DNA from: Chachezhania antarctica
GTDB taxonomy: Bacteria > Pseudomonadota > Alphaproteobacteria > Rhodobacterales > Rhodobacteraceae
Length of the DNA stretch: 64,000 bases
Assembly: GCF_003646465.1 (NCBI RefSeq)
Contig: NZ_QZEX01000013.1
Span: 52,635-116,634 of the forward strand
Direction of reading: 5' to 3'
Positions 18,712 to 27,703 of the stretch are shown piece after piece (the stretch's first letter is position 1; every line of letters starts with the position of its first letter). A model generated the notes under the pieces. That model did not search any database. It had not been told where the DNA came from and saw only the letters and a program-made list of their open reading frames with translations. A program made the translations under genes and the position numbers.

Positions 18712-20192
18712 AGCTTGATCCACGCTGTTTTCAGGTCGAGATACTTGTCCATCGCATGGAGCGACTTGTCGTGCCCGTTGCCCGATTGTTTGACCCCGCC
18801 CAGGGGCACGGTGTTGTCGGCGCCGCCATAGGTGTTCACGTGCACGACGCCTGCGCGCAATCCCCGGATCATCCGGTGCGCGCGGGACAGGTTCGATGTC
18901 CATACGGCCGCGGCCAGCCCGTAATCGGTGCCGTTGGCGATCTGCAAAGCGTCTGCTTCGGTATCGAAGGGAATGACGGCCAGCACGGGGCCGAACACCT
19001 CGTCCTGCGCAATGCGGTCGCCGGGCGCGACGCCGGTCACCAGCGTCGGTTCCATGAAATATCCGCCGGTATCTTCCAGAATGCGCGCGCCGCCGATCAC
19101 GGTGCGCCCGGCGGCGCGGGCCTCGTCCACGAAAGACAGGTTCTGCGCCAGTTGCCGTTCCGAATTCACGGCGCCCGCATTGGTCTTCAGATCCAGCGGA
19201 TCGCCGACCTTCATCGTCTCCATGAACGTGGTGAGTCGGGCAACGAATTCGTCATGGATCGACCGCTCCACCAGCAGGCGCGAGCCCGCAACGCAGACCT
19301 GCCCGGAATTGCGGAAGATCCCGTTGGCCGAGACCTTCACCGCCTCGTCCAGATCGGGCACATCGGCGAAAACGATGTTGGGGGATTTGCCGCCAAGTTC
19401 CAGATAGACCCGTTTCAGGTTCGACCGGGCCGAATATTCCAGCAGCCGCCGCCCCACGGGGCCGGAGCCTGTGAAGACCAGCACATCGACGTCCATAGAC
19501 AGCCCCAGTGCCTCGCCCACCACGGCGCCTTCGCCGGTGACGACGTTCAGGACGCCGGGGGGGAGGCCAGCCTCGTGCCCCAGTTGCGCCAGCTTCAGCA
19601 GCGAAAGGGACGCGGTTTCGGCGGGCTTCAGCACCACGCTGTTGCCGGCGGCCAGCGCGGGCGCCAATTTCCATGCGCCGATCATCAACGGGAAGTTCCA
19701 CGGCACGATGGCCCCGACGACGCCCACGGGTTCGCGGTGGACCAGTGCCAGCACGGACGGATCGGTCGGCGCGATCTCTCCGTTCAGCTTGTCGATGGCT
19801 TCGGCGTAGTAGCGGAGCGTACCGGCGGCCGACAGCGGTTCGGCCTTCAGGGCCATGCCGATCTCGGTCCCGTTGTCGCGGACGCCAAGCACGGCCAGTT
19901 CGGCGGCGTGTTCCTCGACCAGCGCGGCCCATTTCGACAGCACCGCCTTGCGCTTGGCCGGCGCCGTGTCCGCCCACACGCGTTCAACGAACGTCCGTCT
20001 CGCGGCGGCCGTGGCGGCGGCAACGTCGTCCTTTGTACCACGGGCGATGGTTGTCAGCACCTTGCCGTCCAGCGGCGAGATGACGTCCAGCCGCCCCCCG
20101 TCCGATGCGGGCACGTGCGCGCCGTCGATCAGGTGATCGGCGGGGGGAACCTCGGCGCTGCGCAAGCTGTCGATGCGGTTCTGGTCAAGCAT
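18708..20192 (-). CDS. Aldehyde dehydrogenase family protein
   Basis: The 494-residue NAD(P)-dependent aldehyde dehydrogenase has Glu265 (YLELGGKSP) and nucleophile Cys300 (NSGQVCVAGSR), with VPWNFPLMIG and FTGSGPVG in the cofactor fold. Overall it resembles the PuuC/betaine-aldehyde branch that oxidises amino-aldehydes. It follows tctA by 3 bases. With two class III PLP enzymes and an ammonia-lyase nearby, an amino-aldehyde from the island is the likely substrate (inference). Confidence 0.9.
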   Translation of the reverse strand: MLDQNRIDSLRSAEVPPADHLIDGAHVPASDGGRLDVISPLDGKVLTTIARGTKDDVAAATAAARRTFVERVWADTAPAKRKAVLSKWAALVEEHAAELAVLGVRDNGTEIGMALKAEPLSAAGTLRYYAEAIDKLNGEIAPTDPSVLALVHREPVGVVGAIVPWNFPLMIGAWKLAPALAAGNSVVLKPAETASLSLLKLAQLGHEAGLPPGVLNVVTGEGAVVGEALGLSMDVDVLVFTGSGPVGRRLLEYSARSNLKRVYLELGGKSPNIVFADVPDLDEAVKVSANGIFRNSGQVCVAGSRLLVERSIHDEFVARLTTFMETMKVGDPLDLKTNAGAVNSERQLAQNLSFVDEARAAGRTVIGGARILEDTGGYFMEPTLVTGVAPGDRIAQDEVFGPVLAVIPFDTEADALQIANGTDYGLAAAVWTSNLSRAHRMIRGLRAGVVHVNTYGGADNTVPLGGVKQSGNGHDKSLHAMDKYLDLKTAWIKL

Positions 20193-20195
20193 GGC

Positions 20196-21719
20196 CTAGC
20201 CCTGTTGCGAGTTGTGAATGTCGTGGTCATGGGAATCTTCGGGCGAGGTCGCGCGGCGTTCCCGGATGATCCCCCAGATGTGGATGACGATCAGCAGCAC
20301 GATGGCGGCGGCCAGCATCGCCGCGATGGGCCGGTCGACGAAGTCGAGCGGTGTCTTGACCCGCGCCATGGCCGACCGCAGCTTGACCTCCATGATCCCG
20401 CCAAGGACCATACCAAGGATGATCGGCACGGTGGGCAGGTTCTGCCGTTTCAGCACCAGCCCCAGCATCCCGAACCCGGCGGCAATCGCGCAATCGGTGA
20501 TCGAGTTCCTTAGCGAATAGACCCCCACGAAGCCCAGCGTCAGGATCGTCATGCCAAGGAACCGCGTGGGAATCCGGATAATCCGCATCAGCATGTTGGA
20601 CGACAGGCCCACGAAAACGACCACGACGACGTTCAGCAGCATCATCGACATGAAGAGCGCGTAGACGAAATCCAGCTGGTTCTGGAACAGCCCCGGCCCC
20701 GGCACCACGTTGTGGACGTAGAAGACCGACAGCATCATCGCCGTCAGCGCCTCGCCCGGGATACCCAGCGCCAGCAGCGGGATCATGGCGGCGGCGGGCA
20801 CGGCGTTGTTGGCGCTCTCCGATGCCACCAGCCCTTCGGGGCTGCCATTGCCGAATTCATCGGGCGTTTTCGATGTCTTGCGGGCGTAGGTGTAGGTCAG
20901 GAACTGGGCGGTGAATTCGCCCACGCCCGGGATCATCCCCATCAGCACGCCGAAGCCCGATCCGGCCGCGGCGATGCGCTTGTGCCTGAAGACGCCGGTC
21001 ATGGCCTTGAACATGTTGCCGACGACGCGTTCGCCCTTTGGCGCCTCGTCGGGTTGCGTGGCCAGCAGGAAGCCTTGTGACAGCGCGAAGAGGCCCAGCA
21101 CGACGACGATCAGATCGACGCCCGAGGACAGGAAATCGAAGCCGAAGGTGAAGCGCTGGGTATAGCGCACCGGCTCGAGCCCGATGGTTGACAGAAGGAT
21201 GCCGAAGGCCGCGAGCGATCCGGCGGCGAAGGTCTGGCCACGGTGAGCGATCACCACCAGCACAATCCCCAGAAGGGCGGCCAGGAAGATCTCGCGCGAG
21301 CCGAACATGGGGGCGATCCTGGCCAGTACGGGCGACAGCAGGATCAGCGCGGCGATCGACAGGATGCCGCCCACGAAACTGGCACCATAGGCCAGCCCCA
21401 GAGCGCGCAGCGCCTCGCCCCGTTTGGTCATCGGGTGGCCGTCATAGGTGGTCAGCGCGTTGACTGCCGTACCGGGCGTGTTGATCAGGATCGCGGGCAG
21501 GGAGCCGCCGTACATGGACGATCCGTAGATCCCCAGCAGCATGGTCAGGCCGACGATGGGCTCCATCGAGAACGTCGCGGGCAGCAGGATCGCGATGGCG
21601 ACGGGGGCGCCGACACCGGGAATGGCGCCGATGATGACTCCGCCGATGGACCCGATCAGCAGCGCGAACAGGACGGCAGGGGTCAGCAGCAGGTCAAAGC
21701 CGGCGATCAGGTCAACCAT
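20196..21719 (-). CDS. tctA: Tripartite tricarboxylate transporter large permease
   Basis: The 507-residue membrane protein of the TctA family has about 11-12 hydrophobic helices and the two conserved GIPG-type loops (IIGAIPGVGAPVA near residue 33 and GMIPGVGEFTA in the second half). Its start overlaps the tctB stop by one base. It carries an organic anion across the inner membrane with a periplasmic TctC. The only tctC gene in the window is at 30479-31423, outside this operon. Confidence 0.93.
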   Translation of the reverse strand: MVDLIAGFDLLLTPAVLFALLIGSIGGVIIGAIPGVGAPVAIAILLPATFSMEPIVGLTMLLGIYGSSMYGGSLPAILINTPGTAVNALTTYDGHPMTKRGEALRALGLAYGASFVGGILSIAALILLSPVLARIAPMFGSREIFLAALLGIVLVVIAHRGQTFAAGSLAAFGILLSTIGLEPVRYTQRFTFGFDFLSSGVDLIVVVLGLFALSQGFLLATQPDEAPKGERVVGNMFKAMTGVFRHKRIAAAGSGFGVLMGMIPGVGEFTAQFLTYTYARKTSKTPDEFGNGSPEGLVASESANNAVPAAAMIPLLALGIPGEALTAMMLSVFYVHNVVPGPGLFQNQLDFVYALFMSMMLLNVVVVVFVGLSSNMLMRIIRIPTRFLGMTILTLGFVGVYSLRNSITDCAIAAGFGMLGLVLKRQNLPTVPIILGMVLGGIMEVKLRSAMARVKTPLDFVDRPIAAMLAAAIVLLIVIHIWGIIRERRATSPEDSHDHDIHNSQQG

Positions 21720-22252
21720 CAGAGATACGTCATCACGAAAGTCCGGAACGGCCCGGATGGCAGGGACTGGTAGACCTCACCGGCCGGAATGCGCACACCC
21801 AGAAACCCCTTGAAGATCACCACGACAAGCGTGCCGAAGACGGCAGCCGCCAGGATCCACCGCCAGCCGCGATAGCCAAGGCGCAGCGTCAGCAGGATCG
21901 TGAAGGCCAGCGTTGCGGGCAGGTAGCCTATGATCGGCACCAGCCAGACATAGGCCATGAACCAGATCGCGTATTCCACGGCCTTGATCCATTCCAGCAC
22001 CTCGGCCATGCGTCCGGGGATGCGTTCCGACACCATGGCGCCGATCAGGTGCAAGAGGCTGAACACAACCATCGCGATTACCGCCACACCGGGCCAGAAG
22101 GCCGGCTGCGCGAAGGTCTTCACCCGCGGCAGCCACGGCGCCTGCGTCGGAAGATTGAACAGCAAGAACAGCGCGAACAGGAAGGCGAGTGCCGCGATGA
22201 AGAAATCGCCCGGCCGCCGGTATCGCTGAAACAGGTCCTGGAGGGTCTTCAT
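21719..22252 (-). CDS. tctB: Tripartite tricarboxylate transporter small permease
   Basis: The 177-residue TctB-family membrane protein has four hydrophobic segments: FFIAALAFLFALFLLF, FWPGVAVIAMVVFSLLHLIG, YAIWFMAYVWLVPIIGYL and the C-terminal half. It is the first gene of the leftward operon tctB-tctA-ALDH-Tm-1-like. A 17-base palindrome lies 17 bases upstream of its ATG. Confidence 0.9.
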   Translation of the reverse strand: MKTLQDLFQRYRRPGDFFIAALAFLFALFLLFNLPTQAPWLPRVKTFAQPAFWPGVAVIAMVVFSLLHLIGAMVSERIPGRMAEVLEWIKAVEYAIWFMAYVWLVPIIGYLPATLAFTILLTLRLGYRGWRWILAAAVFGTLVVVIFKGFLGVRIPAGEVYQSLPSGPFRTFVMTYL

Positions 22253-22268
22253 GGATAGGCTCCGGGTT

Positions 22269-22285
22269 GGTTCAATATTTGAACC
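22269..22285. promoter_or_regulatory. Palindromic operator candidate before tctB
   Basis: GGTTCAA-TAT-TTGAACC is a perfect 7-base-arm palindrome in the 128-base gap between tctB (leftward) and the IclR gene (rightward). Its size and AT centre suit an IclR dimer. It lies close enough to the tctB start to control initiation. Confidence 0.5.
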
Positions 22286-22380
22286 TATGGTGTTAAAATA
22301 ACTTGCCTCGCGAAAAAGCTTCTGTCAACAACGGTGAAGAACCGAAACGCCGATGCCGTTTTTTTCAGCAAGGGACGCAG

Positions 22381-23172
22381 ATGGGGACGATTACCAAGGC
22401 GCTTGAACTGCTCGACCTGTTCTCGAAATCCCGGCCGGAGATCGGCCTGGGCGAATTCGTGAAACTTGTCGGCCGGGACAAGGCGACGGTGCATCGTCAT
22501 CTGGTCGAACTAATGCAGAACGGCTGGCTGGAGCAGGACCCGGCCTCGCGCGCCTACCGCCTGGGCCCGGCGATCCTGCGGCTGTCGGCGGTGCGCGAAA
22601 CAACCTATCCCACCCGCGCCCTGATCCGCCCCGTCGTGCGTCAATTGTCGGAAGACGTCGGCGAACTGGTTCATGCCTCGCTGCTGCAGGGCGATCAGCT
22701 GTCGCCGATCTTCTTCGCCGATCCGGGCCGCTACGGCGTTCAGGTGCATTTCAACCTGTCGGAACTTCTTCCCCTGCACGCCACGTCCTCGGGCCTGGCC
22801 GTGCTGGCCTTCTGCGCGCCCGATCAGCAGGAGCGTATCCTGACCGGCGCGCTGACGGCCTATACCAAAGCCACCACGACCGACCCCGAGACGCTGCGGG
22901 CGCTGATCGAAGACACGCGCCAGACGGGCATCGCGGGCATTTCACAGGCCTTCGACGCCGAAGTCGCCTCGCAGGCCATCGCCGTCTACGGGCCCGGCGA
23001 CCGGCCGATCGGTGCCCTGTCGGTTTCCGTCCCGTCGGTGCGGGCGACGCCCGAGCATAGGCAAAACATCCGTGGTCCCCTGACCCGGGCCGCGCGCGAC
23101 ATCACCCGGTCCCTCGGCGGTACGTACCCGCCGGATCATCCCCTGTCCCGGCACGAGGCCGAGGTAACGTAA
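22381..23172 (+). CDS. IclR family transcriptional regulator (copy 1)
   Basis: The 263-residue regulator has an N-terminal winged helix (MGTITKALELLDLFSKS, KATVHRHLVELMQNGWLEQD) and a C-terminal IclR effector domain with LPLHATSSGLAVLAF. The ATG at 22381 has AAGGGA upstream; the frame is open further left without a good start. It is clearly paralogous to the regulator at 31546, sharing MGTITKAL, DKATV.RHLVEL and LPLHAT.SGLA. It precedes an aminotransferase by 10 bases and is divergent from tctB. Confidence 0.92.
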   Translation: MGTITKALELLDLFSKSRPEIGLGEFVKLVGRDKATVHRHLVELMQNGWLEQDPASRAYRLGPAILRLSAVRETTYPTRALIRPVVRQLSEDVGELVHASLLQGDQLSPIFFADPGRYGVQVHFNLSELLPLHATSSGLAVLAFCAPDQQERILTGALTAYTKATTTDPETLRALIEDTRQTGIAGISQAFDAEVASQAIAVYGPGDRPIGALSVSVPSVRATPEHRQNIRGPLTRAARDITRSLGGTYPPDHPLSRHEAEVT

Positions 23173-23182
23173 GGAGGCCCTC

Positions 23183-24538
23183 ATGAAAGACGGCAATTTC
23201 CTGAAGGAACACAACGCGCGCCACATCTGGCACCCGATGGCGCATCCCGCCGACAGCCAGGCCAACCCGCCCGACATCATCGTGGGGGGCGAGGGCGTGC
23301 ACATCACCGATGTCGACGGCAACCGCCTGGTCGATGCCGTGGGAGGCCTGTGGAACGTGAACCTTGGCTATTCCTGTCAGCCGGTGAAGGACGCAATCAC
23401 CGCGCAGCTGGACCGGCTGCCGTATTATTCGATCTTCCGGGGCACCTCGAACGACAATGTCATCGAACTGGGCGAGATCCTGCGCGAATTCTTCGCCGAA
23501 GACGGGATGACGCGCGCCTTCTATACCTCGGGCGGGTCCGACAGCGTGGAAATCGCCCTGCGGCTGGCGCGCCAGTATCACAAGGTGCGCGGCGAAGGCG
23601 GGCGGGTGAAGTACCTGTCGTTGAAGAAGGGCTATCACGGCACCCATACGCTGGGCGCCAGCGTGAACGGCAACGCCAATTTCCGCACCCAGTACGAGCC
23701 GCTGATGCCGGGCTGCTTCCACGTTCCCGCGCCCTATACCTACCGCAACCCGTTCAACGAAACCGATCCCGAGAAGCTGGCGCACCTGTGCATCGCCGCG
23801 CTGGAAGACGAGATCGCGTTCCAGGGCCCCGAGACCATCGCCGCCTTCATCATGGAGCCGATCCTTGGCGCGGGCGGCGTGATCCCCCCGCATGAAAGCT
23901 TCATGCCGGCGGTGCGCGCGATCTGCGACAAGCACGGGATCCTTCTGATCGCTGACGAGGTGATCACCGCTTTCGGCCGGTCCGGCGACTGGTCGGGCAG
24001 CCGTCACTGGGGCGTGAAGCCCGACATGATGACGACCGCCAAGGCGATCACCAACGGGTACTTCCCGTTCGGCGCCGTGATGCTCTCGGACCGCGTGGCC
24101 GAGGTGTTCGAGAACGACAAGAGCGGCAAGGCGGCCATCGGGTCCGGCTATACCTATTCCGGGCACCCGGTGGGGGCGGCGGCCGCGATTGCCTGCGTGA
24201 AGGAAACCCTGCGCCTGAACGTGAAGGACAACGCGGCGGCGCGGGGTACGCAGCTTTATGGCGGGTTGAAGAAGCTGATGGAGAAGCACGAGATCGTCGG
24301 CGACATCCGCGGCGGGCACGGCATGATGGCCGCGCTGGAGCTTGTGTCGGATCGTGACGCCAAGACGCCGCTCGACAAGAAGACCATCGGCGCCGTCCAC
24401 CGCGCGACGTTCGACGCGGGCGTAATGGTGCGGGTGTCCGGACCGAACATCATCCTCTCACCACCGCTGATCCTGTCGGAAGCCGAGGCTGATACCATCA
24501 TCGACGCGCTGGATACAGGCCTGTCCGCAGCGCGGTGA
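23183..24538 (+). CDS. Class III PLP-dependent aminotransferase
   Basis: The 451-residue omega-aminotransferase-type enzyme carries cofactor Lys287 in TTAKAITNGYFP, the Asp in LLIADEVITAFGRSG, and the phosphate-binding FYTSGGSDSVE. The family moves an amino group from beta-alanine, taurine, polyamines or similar to pyruvate. AAGGAGG lies 6-7 bases before the ATG. It is transcribed after the IclR gene. The matching aldehyde product could go to the ALDH at 18708, but that link is inferred. Confidence 0.92.
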   Translation: MKDGNFLKEHNARHIWHPMAHPADSQANPPDIIVGGEGVHITDVDGNRLVDAVGGLWNVNLGYSCQPVKDAITAQLDRLPYYSIFRGTSNDNVIELGEILREFFAEDGMTRAFYTSGGSDSVEIALRLARQYHKVRGEGGRVKYLSLKKGYHGTHTLGASVNGNANFRTQYEPLMPGCFHVPAPYTYRNPFNETDPEKLAHLCIAALEDEIAFQGPETIAAFIMEPILGAGGVIPPHESFMPAVRAICDKHGILLIADEVITAFGRSGDWSGSRHWGVKPDMMTTAKAITNGYFPFGAVMLSDRVAEVFENDKSGKAAIGSGYTYSGHPVGAAAAIACVKETLRLNVKDNAAARGTQLYGGLKKLMEKHEIVGDIRGGHGMMAALELVSDRDAKTPLDKKTIGAVHRATFDAGVMVRVSGPNIILSPPLILSEAEADTIIDALDTGLSAAR

Positions 24539-24552
24539 AGGCGGAAATCACA

Positions 24553-24580
24553 TCGGGCCGCGCGCACTTACGCGGCCCGA
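24553..24580 (+). terminator. Hairpin after the aminotransferase
   Basis: TCGGGCCGCG (24553-24562) pairs perfectly with CGCGGCCCGA (24571-24580) across an 8-base loop, 14 bases after the stop. There is no T-run, so it may stop transcription weakly or protect the mRNA end. Confidence 0.55.
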
Positions 24581-24613
24581 TCCGTATCGAACCCAACATC
24601 AGATCACCGCCCC

Positions 24614-24709
24614 GCCCGGAGCATACCCGGGCAGCGGCCGACCCTCCCGTCACGCCAAAGGCGTGCCTTCGGCGCGATGAGGGCGCTTTGCTGAGGTCCC
24701 GCTCCGGGC
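24614..24709. repeat. 96-base element with terminal inverted repeats
   Basis: GCCCGGAGC (24614-24622) and GCTCCGGGC (24701-24709) are perfect inverted ends of a GC-rich block. CACGCC-aaa-GGCGTG (24651-24665) lies inside. The 379 bases from 24539 to 24917 contain no convincing gene: only the hairpin at 24553, this block, and the GntR-type operator at 24853. The block looks like a small non-coding intergenic repeat. Confidence 0.45.
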
Positions 24710-24852
24710 TAATGGCGCGCAGGTGTCGGAGCCTCGCCCCGGAACCAGCGCTGAATCGACCACCCAGGGTCAGGCGCTGCCCTTCCCGACCGACACTCTT
24801 TGTCGCCCGTTTTTTCGGCAAGACAACCGCGTCAGCGTCCCGCATGAAAAAA

Positions 24853-24862
24853 TTGTATACAA
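24853..24862. promoter_or_regulatory. TTGTATACAA palindrome, GntR operator candidate
   Basis: A perfect 10-base palindrome lies 55 bases before the GntR gene, in a local AT-rich stretch. FCD-type GntR proteins commonly bind short palindromes of the TTGTAnnACAA kind. A one-mismatch copy lies before tctC at 31460-31469. Confidence 0.6.
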
Positions 24863-24917
24863 AAATCCTTTACAGCGTACAGAACTCCCTTCTAGCGTAG
24901 CAGCATCAGGAGGACCA

Positions 24918-25598
24918 ATGCCCCACACGCTACGCCAACAGATCGCGGACCTTGTCCTGAACGGAGAGCTCAAGCCCGGCGACCGGCTTGACGAACAGTC
25001 TCTGGCCGACCGTTTCGGCGTTTCCCGCACGCCCATCCGCGAAGCGGTGCGCCAGCTCGCGGCCTCGGGCCTGATCGAGATCCGCCCGCGCAGGTCGGCC
25101 GTCGTCCGCAGCTTCGACCGGACCGAACTGAACGAGGCCTTCGAGGCCATGGGCGAGATCGAGGCCCTGTGCGCCTCCCGCGCCGCGGTCCGGTTCAACG
25201 AGGCCGAGCGCCTGCGCCTGCGCGCCCTGATCGCCACGTCCGAGGACATCAGCGCGCGGGCCGACAGGTCTGCCGCGCTGGAGATGGATTTCGAATTCCA
25301 CGGCCTGCTGCACGACGGCGCGCGCAACTGGATGCTGAAGGCCGTGGCCGAGGAAACCCGGCTGAAGATCACGCCCTACAGCACCGCGCTCTACATCATG
25401 GAAGATTACGACGCCGATCTGGGTACGCCCCATCGGCAGCACAGGGCCATCGCCGACGCCGTTCTGGCGGGCGACGCGGATCTGGCCGGTTCGCTGATGC
25501 GCGAACATATCGCGCAGGCCCTGATCTCGCTTCAGGCATTTTTCGACAAGACGGCGGCGCGCGGCACTGCCCGGAAACAGAAGGGCAAGGCCCGATGA
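24918..25598 (+). CDS. GntR family regulator, FCD type
   Basis: The 226-residue protein has an N-terminal winged helix (LRQQIADLVLNGELKPGDRLDEQSLADRFGVSRTPIREAVRQLAASGLI) and an all-helical FCD effector domain. Metal-binding-type His residues are in FEFHGLLHDGA and GTPHRQHRAIADAV. AGGAGG lies just before ATG 24918. It overlaps the next gene by ATGA and so heads an operon with the gamma-glutamyltransferase and TRAP genes, which it probably regulates together with itself. Confidence 0.92.
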   Translation: MPHTLRQQIADLVLNGELKPGDRLDEQSLADRFGVSRTPIREAVRQLAASGLIEIRPRRSAVVRSFDRTELNEAFEAMGEIEALCASRAAVRFNEAERLRLRALIATSEDISARADRSAALEMDFEFHGLLHDGARNWMLKAVAEETRLKITPYSTALYIMEDYDADLGTPHRQHRAIADAVLAGDADLAGSLMREHIAQALISLQAFFDKTAARGTARKQKGKAR

Positions 25599-27187
25599 CA
25601 CATGTCTATAACGGCCCCGGCTACGCGCCGATGTACGCAACGGGCGCCATGTGCGCGACATCCCATCCCTTCGGCGCGCGGGCCGCGATAGACATTCTGG
25701 CCCAAGGCGGCAACGCCGTGGATGCGGCCGTGGCTGGGGCGGTCGTGCTGGGCTTCTGCGAACCGGCGATGACCGGCCTGGGCGGCGATGTCTTCGCGCT
25801 GATCCACGATGCAAAAACCGGCGAATGCCGCGGCCTGAATGGATCGGGCCGGGCGCCCGCCGCGTTGCAGGCGGCGGATCTGCGGGCGCAGGGGATGACC
25901 GCGATACCGCTCGATTCCGCTCATGCCGTGACGGTGCCGGGCGCGGTCAACGCGTTCGACCGGCTGATCGCGGATGACGGCCGGCTGGACCTTGCGGCGG
26001 TGCTGGCCCCTGCCATCCATTACGCCGAAACCGGCGTGCCGGTGCATCGCCGCACGGCCTTCGACGCGAGGGATTTCGGCGACCGGCTGAAAGGCGCGGG
26101 GCGCACGCATTTCCTGAAGGACGGCCGCCCCTACCGCGAGGGCGAGATATTCTTGGCCAAGGGACAGGCCGAGGCGCTGAAGCTGATCGCGACCGAAGGC
26201 GCCTCGGCCTTCTACGAAGGCCCGATCATGGACGACATGCTGGCAACGCTGAAAGCCGAAGGCGGCCTGCACACGGAAGCCGATTTCGCGGCCACCGCAG
26301 CCACGTCCGTCACCCCGATCCGCCGCGCCTACCGTGATCACGACCTGGTCGAGCTTCCACCCAACGGGCAGGGCGCCACGGCCCTGCTGATCGCGGCGTT
26401 GCTGGAGCGGTTCGACATGGCCGCGCTGGACCCCAACGGTGCCCAGCGGGTGCATCTGGAGGCAGAAGCGACGCGGCTGGCCTATGGCGCACGGGACAAG
26501 TTCATTGGCGATCCGGGTGACGGCGCACTGGATCTGGACGGCATGCTGTCGGACGCGGCGGTGGATGCGCTGGCCGCGCAGATCGACACGCGGCGCGCGG
26601 GCACGCTGGTCCAGCCGCGGGCCGAGGCGCTGCACAAGGACACGATCTACATCACCGTTGTCGATGACGACGGGCTGTGCGTGTCGCTGATCTATTCGAT
26701 CTTCTGGCCCTATGGCTCGGGGCTGGCGACCGAGCGCTACGGGATCAACCTTCAGAACCGCGGCGCCGGGTTCACGCTGCAAGACGGGCATGTCAACGAA
26801 CTGGCCGGCGGCAAGCGGCCCCTGCACACGCTGATCCCCGGTTTGCTGGAACGCCCGGGCGATTACGCGATACCCTTCGGTGTCATGGGCGGCCCTTACC
26901 AGGCCACCGGCCATGCGCACCTCGTGTCGAACCTTGTCGACTACGGAATGGACATCCAGGCGGCCATCGATGCGCCGCGGAGTTTTCTCGACATCGCGAC
27001 CGGCGAGCTGGAGCTTGAAACCACTTTCAGCGACGCCGTCGCGGCCGAACTGGCCCGGATGGGTCATACCATCACCCGCGCGCCCGTCGGCATGGGCGGG
27101 GCGCAGGCCATTCGCCGGGACGTTGCCACCGGGCTTCTGACGGGCGGCAGCGATCCGCGCAAAGACGGGTTCGCACTGGGGGTCTGA
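25595..27187 (+). CDS. Gamma-glutamyltransferase family Ntn-hydrolase, leaderless
   Basis: The 530-residue member of the GGT family has the autoprocessing site at Asp349-Thr350 (KDTIYITVVD), after which the small subunit would begin with the Thr nucleophile. Family blocks HPFGARAAIDILAQGGNAVDAAVA, GLGGDVFALIHD and LPPNGQGATALL are clear. Unlike periplasmic GGT it starts without a signal peptide (MTHVYNGPGYAPMY), so it should act in the cytoplasm. It may split a gamma-glutamyl amide or another amide brought in by the downstream TRAP transporter. Confidence 0.9.
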   Translation: MTHVYNGPGYAPMYATGAMCATSHPFGARAAIDILAQGGNAVDAAVAGAVVLGFCEPAMTGLGGDVFALIHDAKTGECRGLNGSGRAPAALQAADLRAQGMTAIPLDSAHAVTVPGAVNAFDRLIADDGRLDLAAVLAPAIHYAETGVPVHRRTAFDARDFGDRLKGAGRTHFLKDGRPYREGEIFLAKGQAEALKLIATEGASAFYEGPIMDDMLATLKAEGGLHTEADFAATAATSVTPIRRAYRDHDLVELPPNGQGATALLIAALLERFDMAALDPNGAQRVHLEAEATRLAYGARDKFIGDPGDGALDLDGMLSDAAVDALAAQIDTRRAGTLVQPRAEALHKDTIYITVVDDDGLCVSLIYSIFWPYGSGLATERYGINLQNRGAGFTLQDGHVNELAGGKRPLHTLIPGLLERPGDYAIPFGVMGGPYQATGHAHLVSNLVDYGMDIQAAIDAPRSFLDIATGELELETTFSDAVAAELARMGHTITRAPVGMGGAQAIRRDVATGLLTGGSDPRKDGFALGV

Positions 27188-27190
27188 ACG

Positions 27191-27703
27191 ATGAGCGATC
27201 GGGAACGCACAGGGCAGGGCGGCGTCAGCATCGTGGGGATCCTGCGCGGTCTGGCCGGGCTCGCGGTGATCACGCTGCTGTCGGCGCAAATCGTGATCGT
27301 GGCGCTGCGCTATGTCTTCTCGATGGGCGCGCCCTGGGCCACGGACCTGCTGACGTACCTGTTCTTCATCATCGTCTCGCTGCCGTTGGCGGGCGTGATC
27401 CTGCGTAACGAAAGCGTTCGCGTCGACGTGATCAGCCAGCGCTTCCCGCGGGCCACGCGGCGGTTCATCGACCGGTTCGCGCTGCTGGGCCTGCTGTTCC
27501 CCGCGATGGCCTGGGCCGCGTGGAAGACGGTGCCGATGGTCCAGACGTCGTGGCGTGTGCTTGAAAGCTCTCCCACCCTTGGCGGTTTGCCCGGCTTCTT
27601 CATCCTGAAGACGATCACCGCGCTGGTCTTCGTCATGCTGGCGGCCCTTGCGCTGCTTCTGGGCCTGCGCCCGAGCCTTTACCGCGGGAGCGACGATTCA
27701 TGA
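27191..27703 (+). CDS. TRAP transporter small permease (DctQ type)
   Basis: The 170-residue membrane protein has four hydrophobic segments typical of DctQ: LAVITLLSAQIVIVALRYVF, TYLFFIIVSLPLAGVIL, FALLGLLFPAMAWAAW and IFLKTITALVFVMLAALALLL-like. It lies 3 bases after the GGT stop and overlaps the large permease gene by ATGA. Confidence 0.9.
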   Translation: MSDRERTGQGGVSIVGILRGLAGLAVITLLSAQIVIVALRYVFSMGAPWATDLLTYLFFIIVSLPLAGVILRNESVRVDVISQRFPRATRRFIDRFALLGLLFPAMAWAAWKTVPMVQTSWRVLESSPTLGGLPGFFILKTITALVFVMLAALALLLGLRPSLYRGSDDS

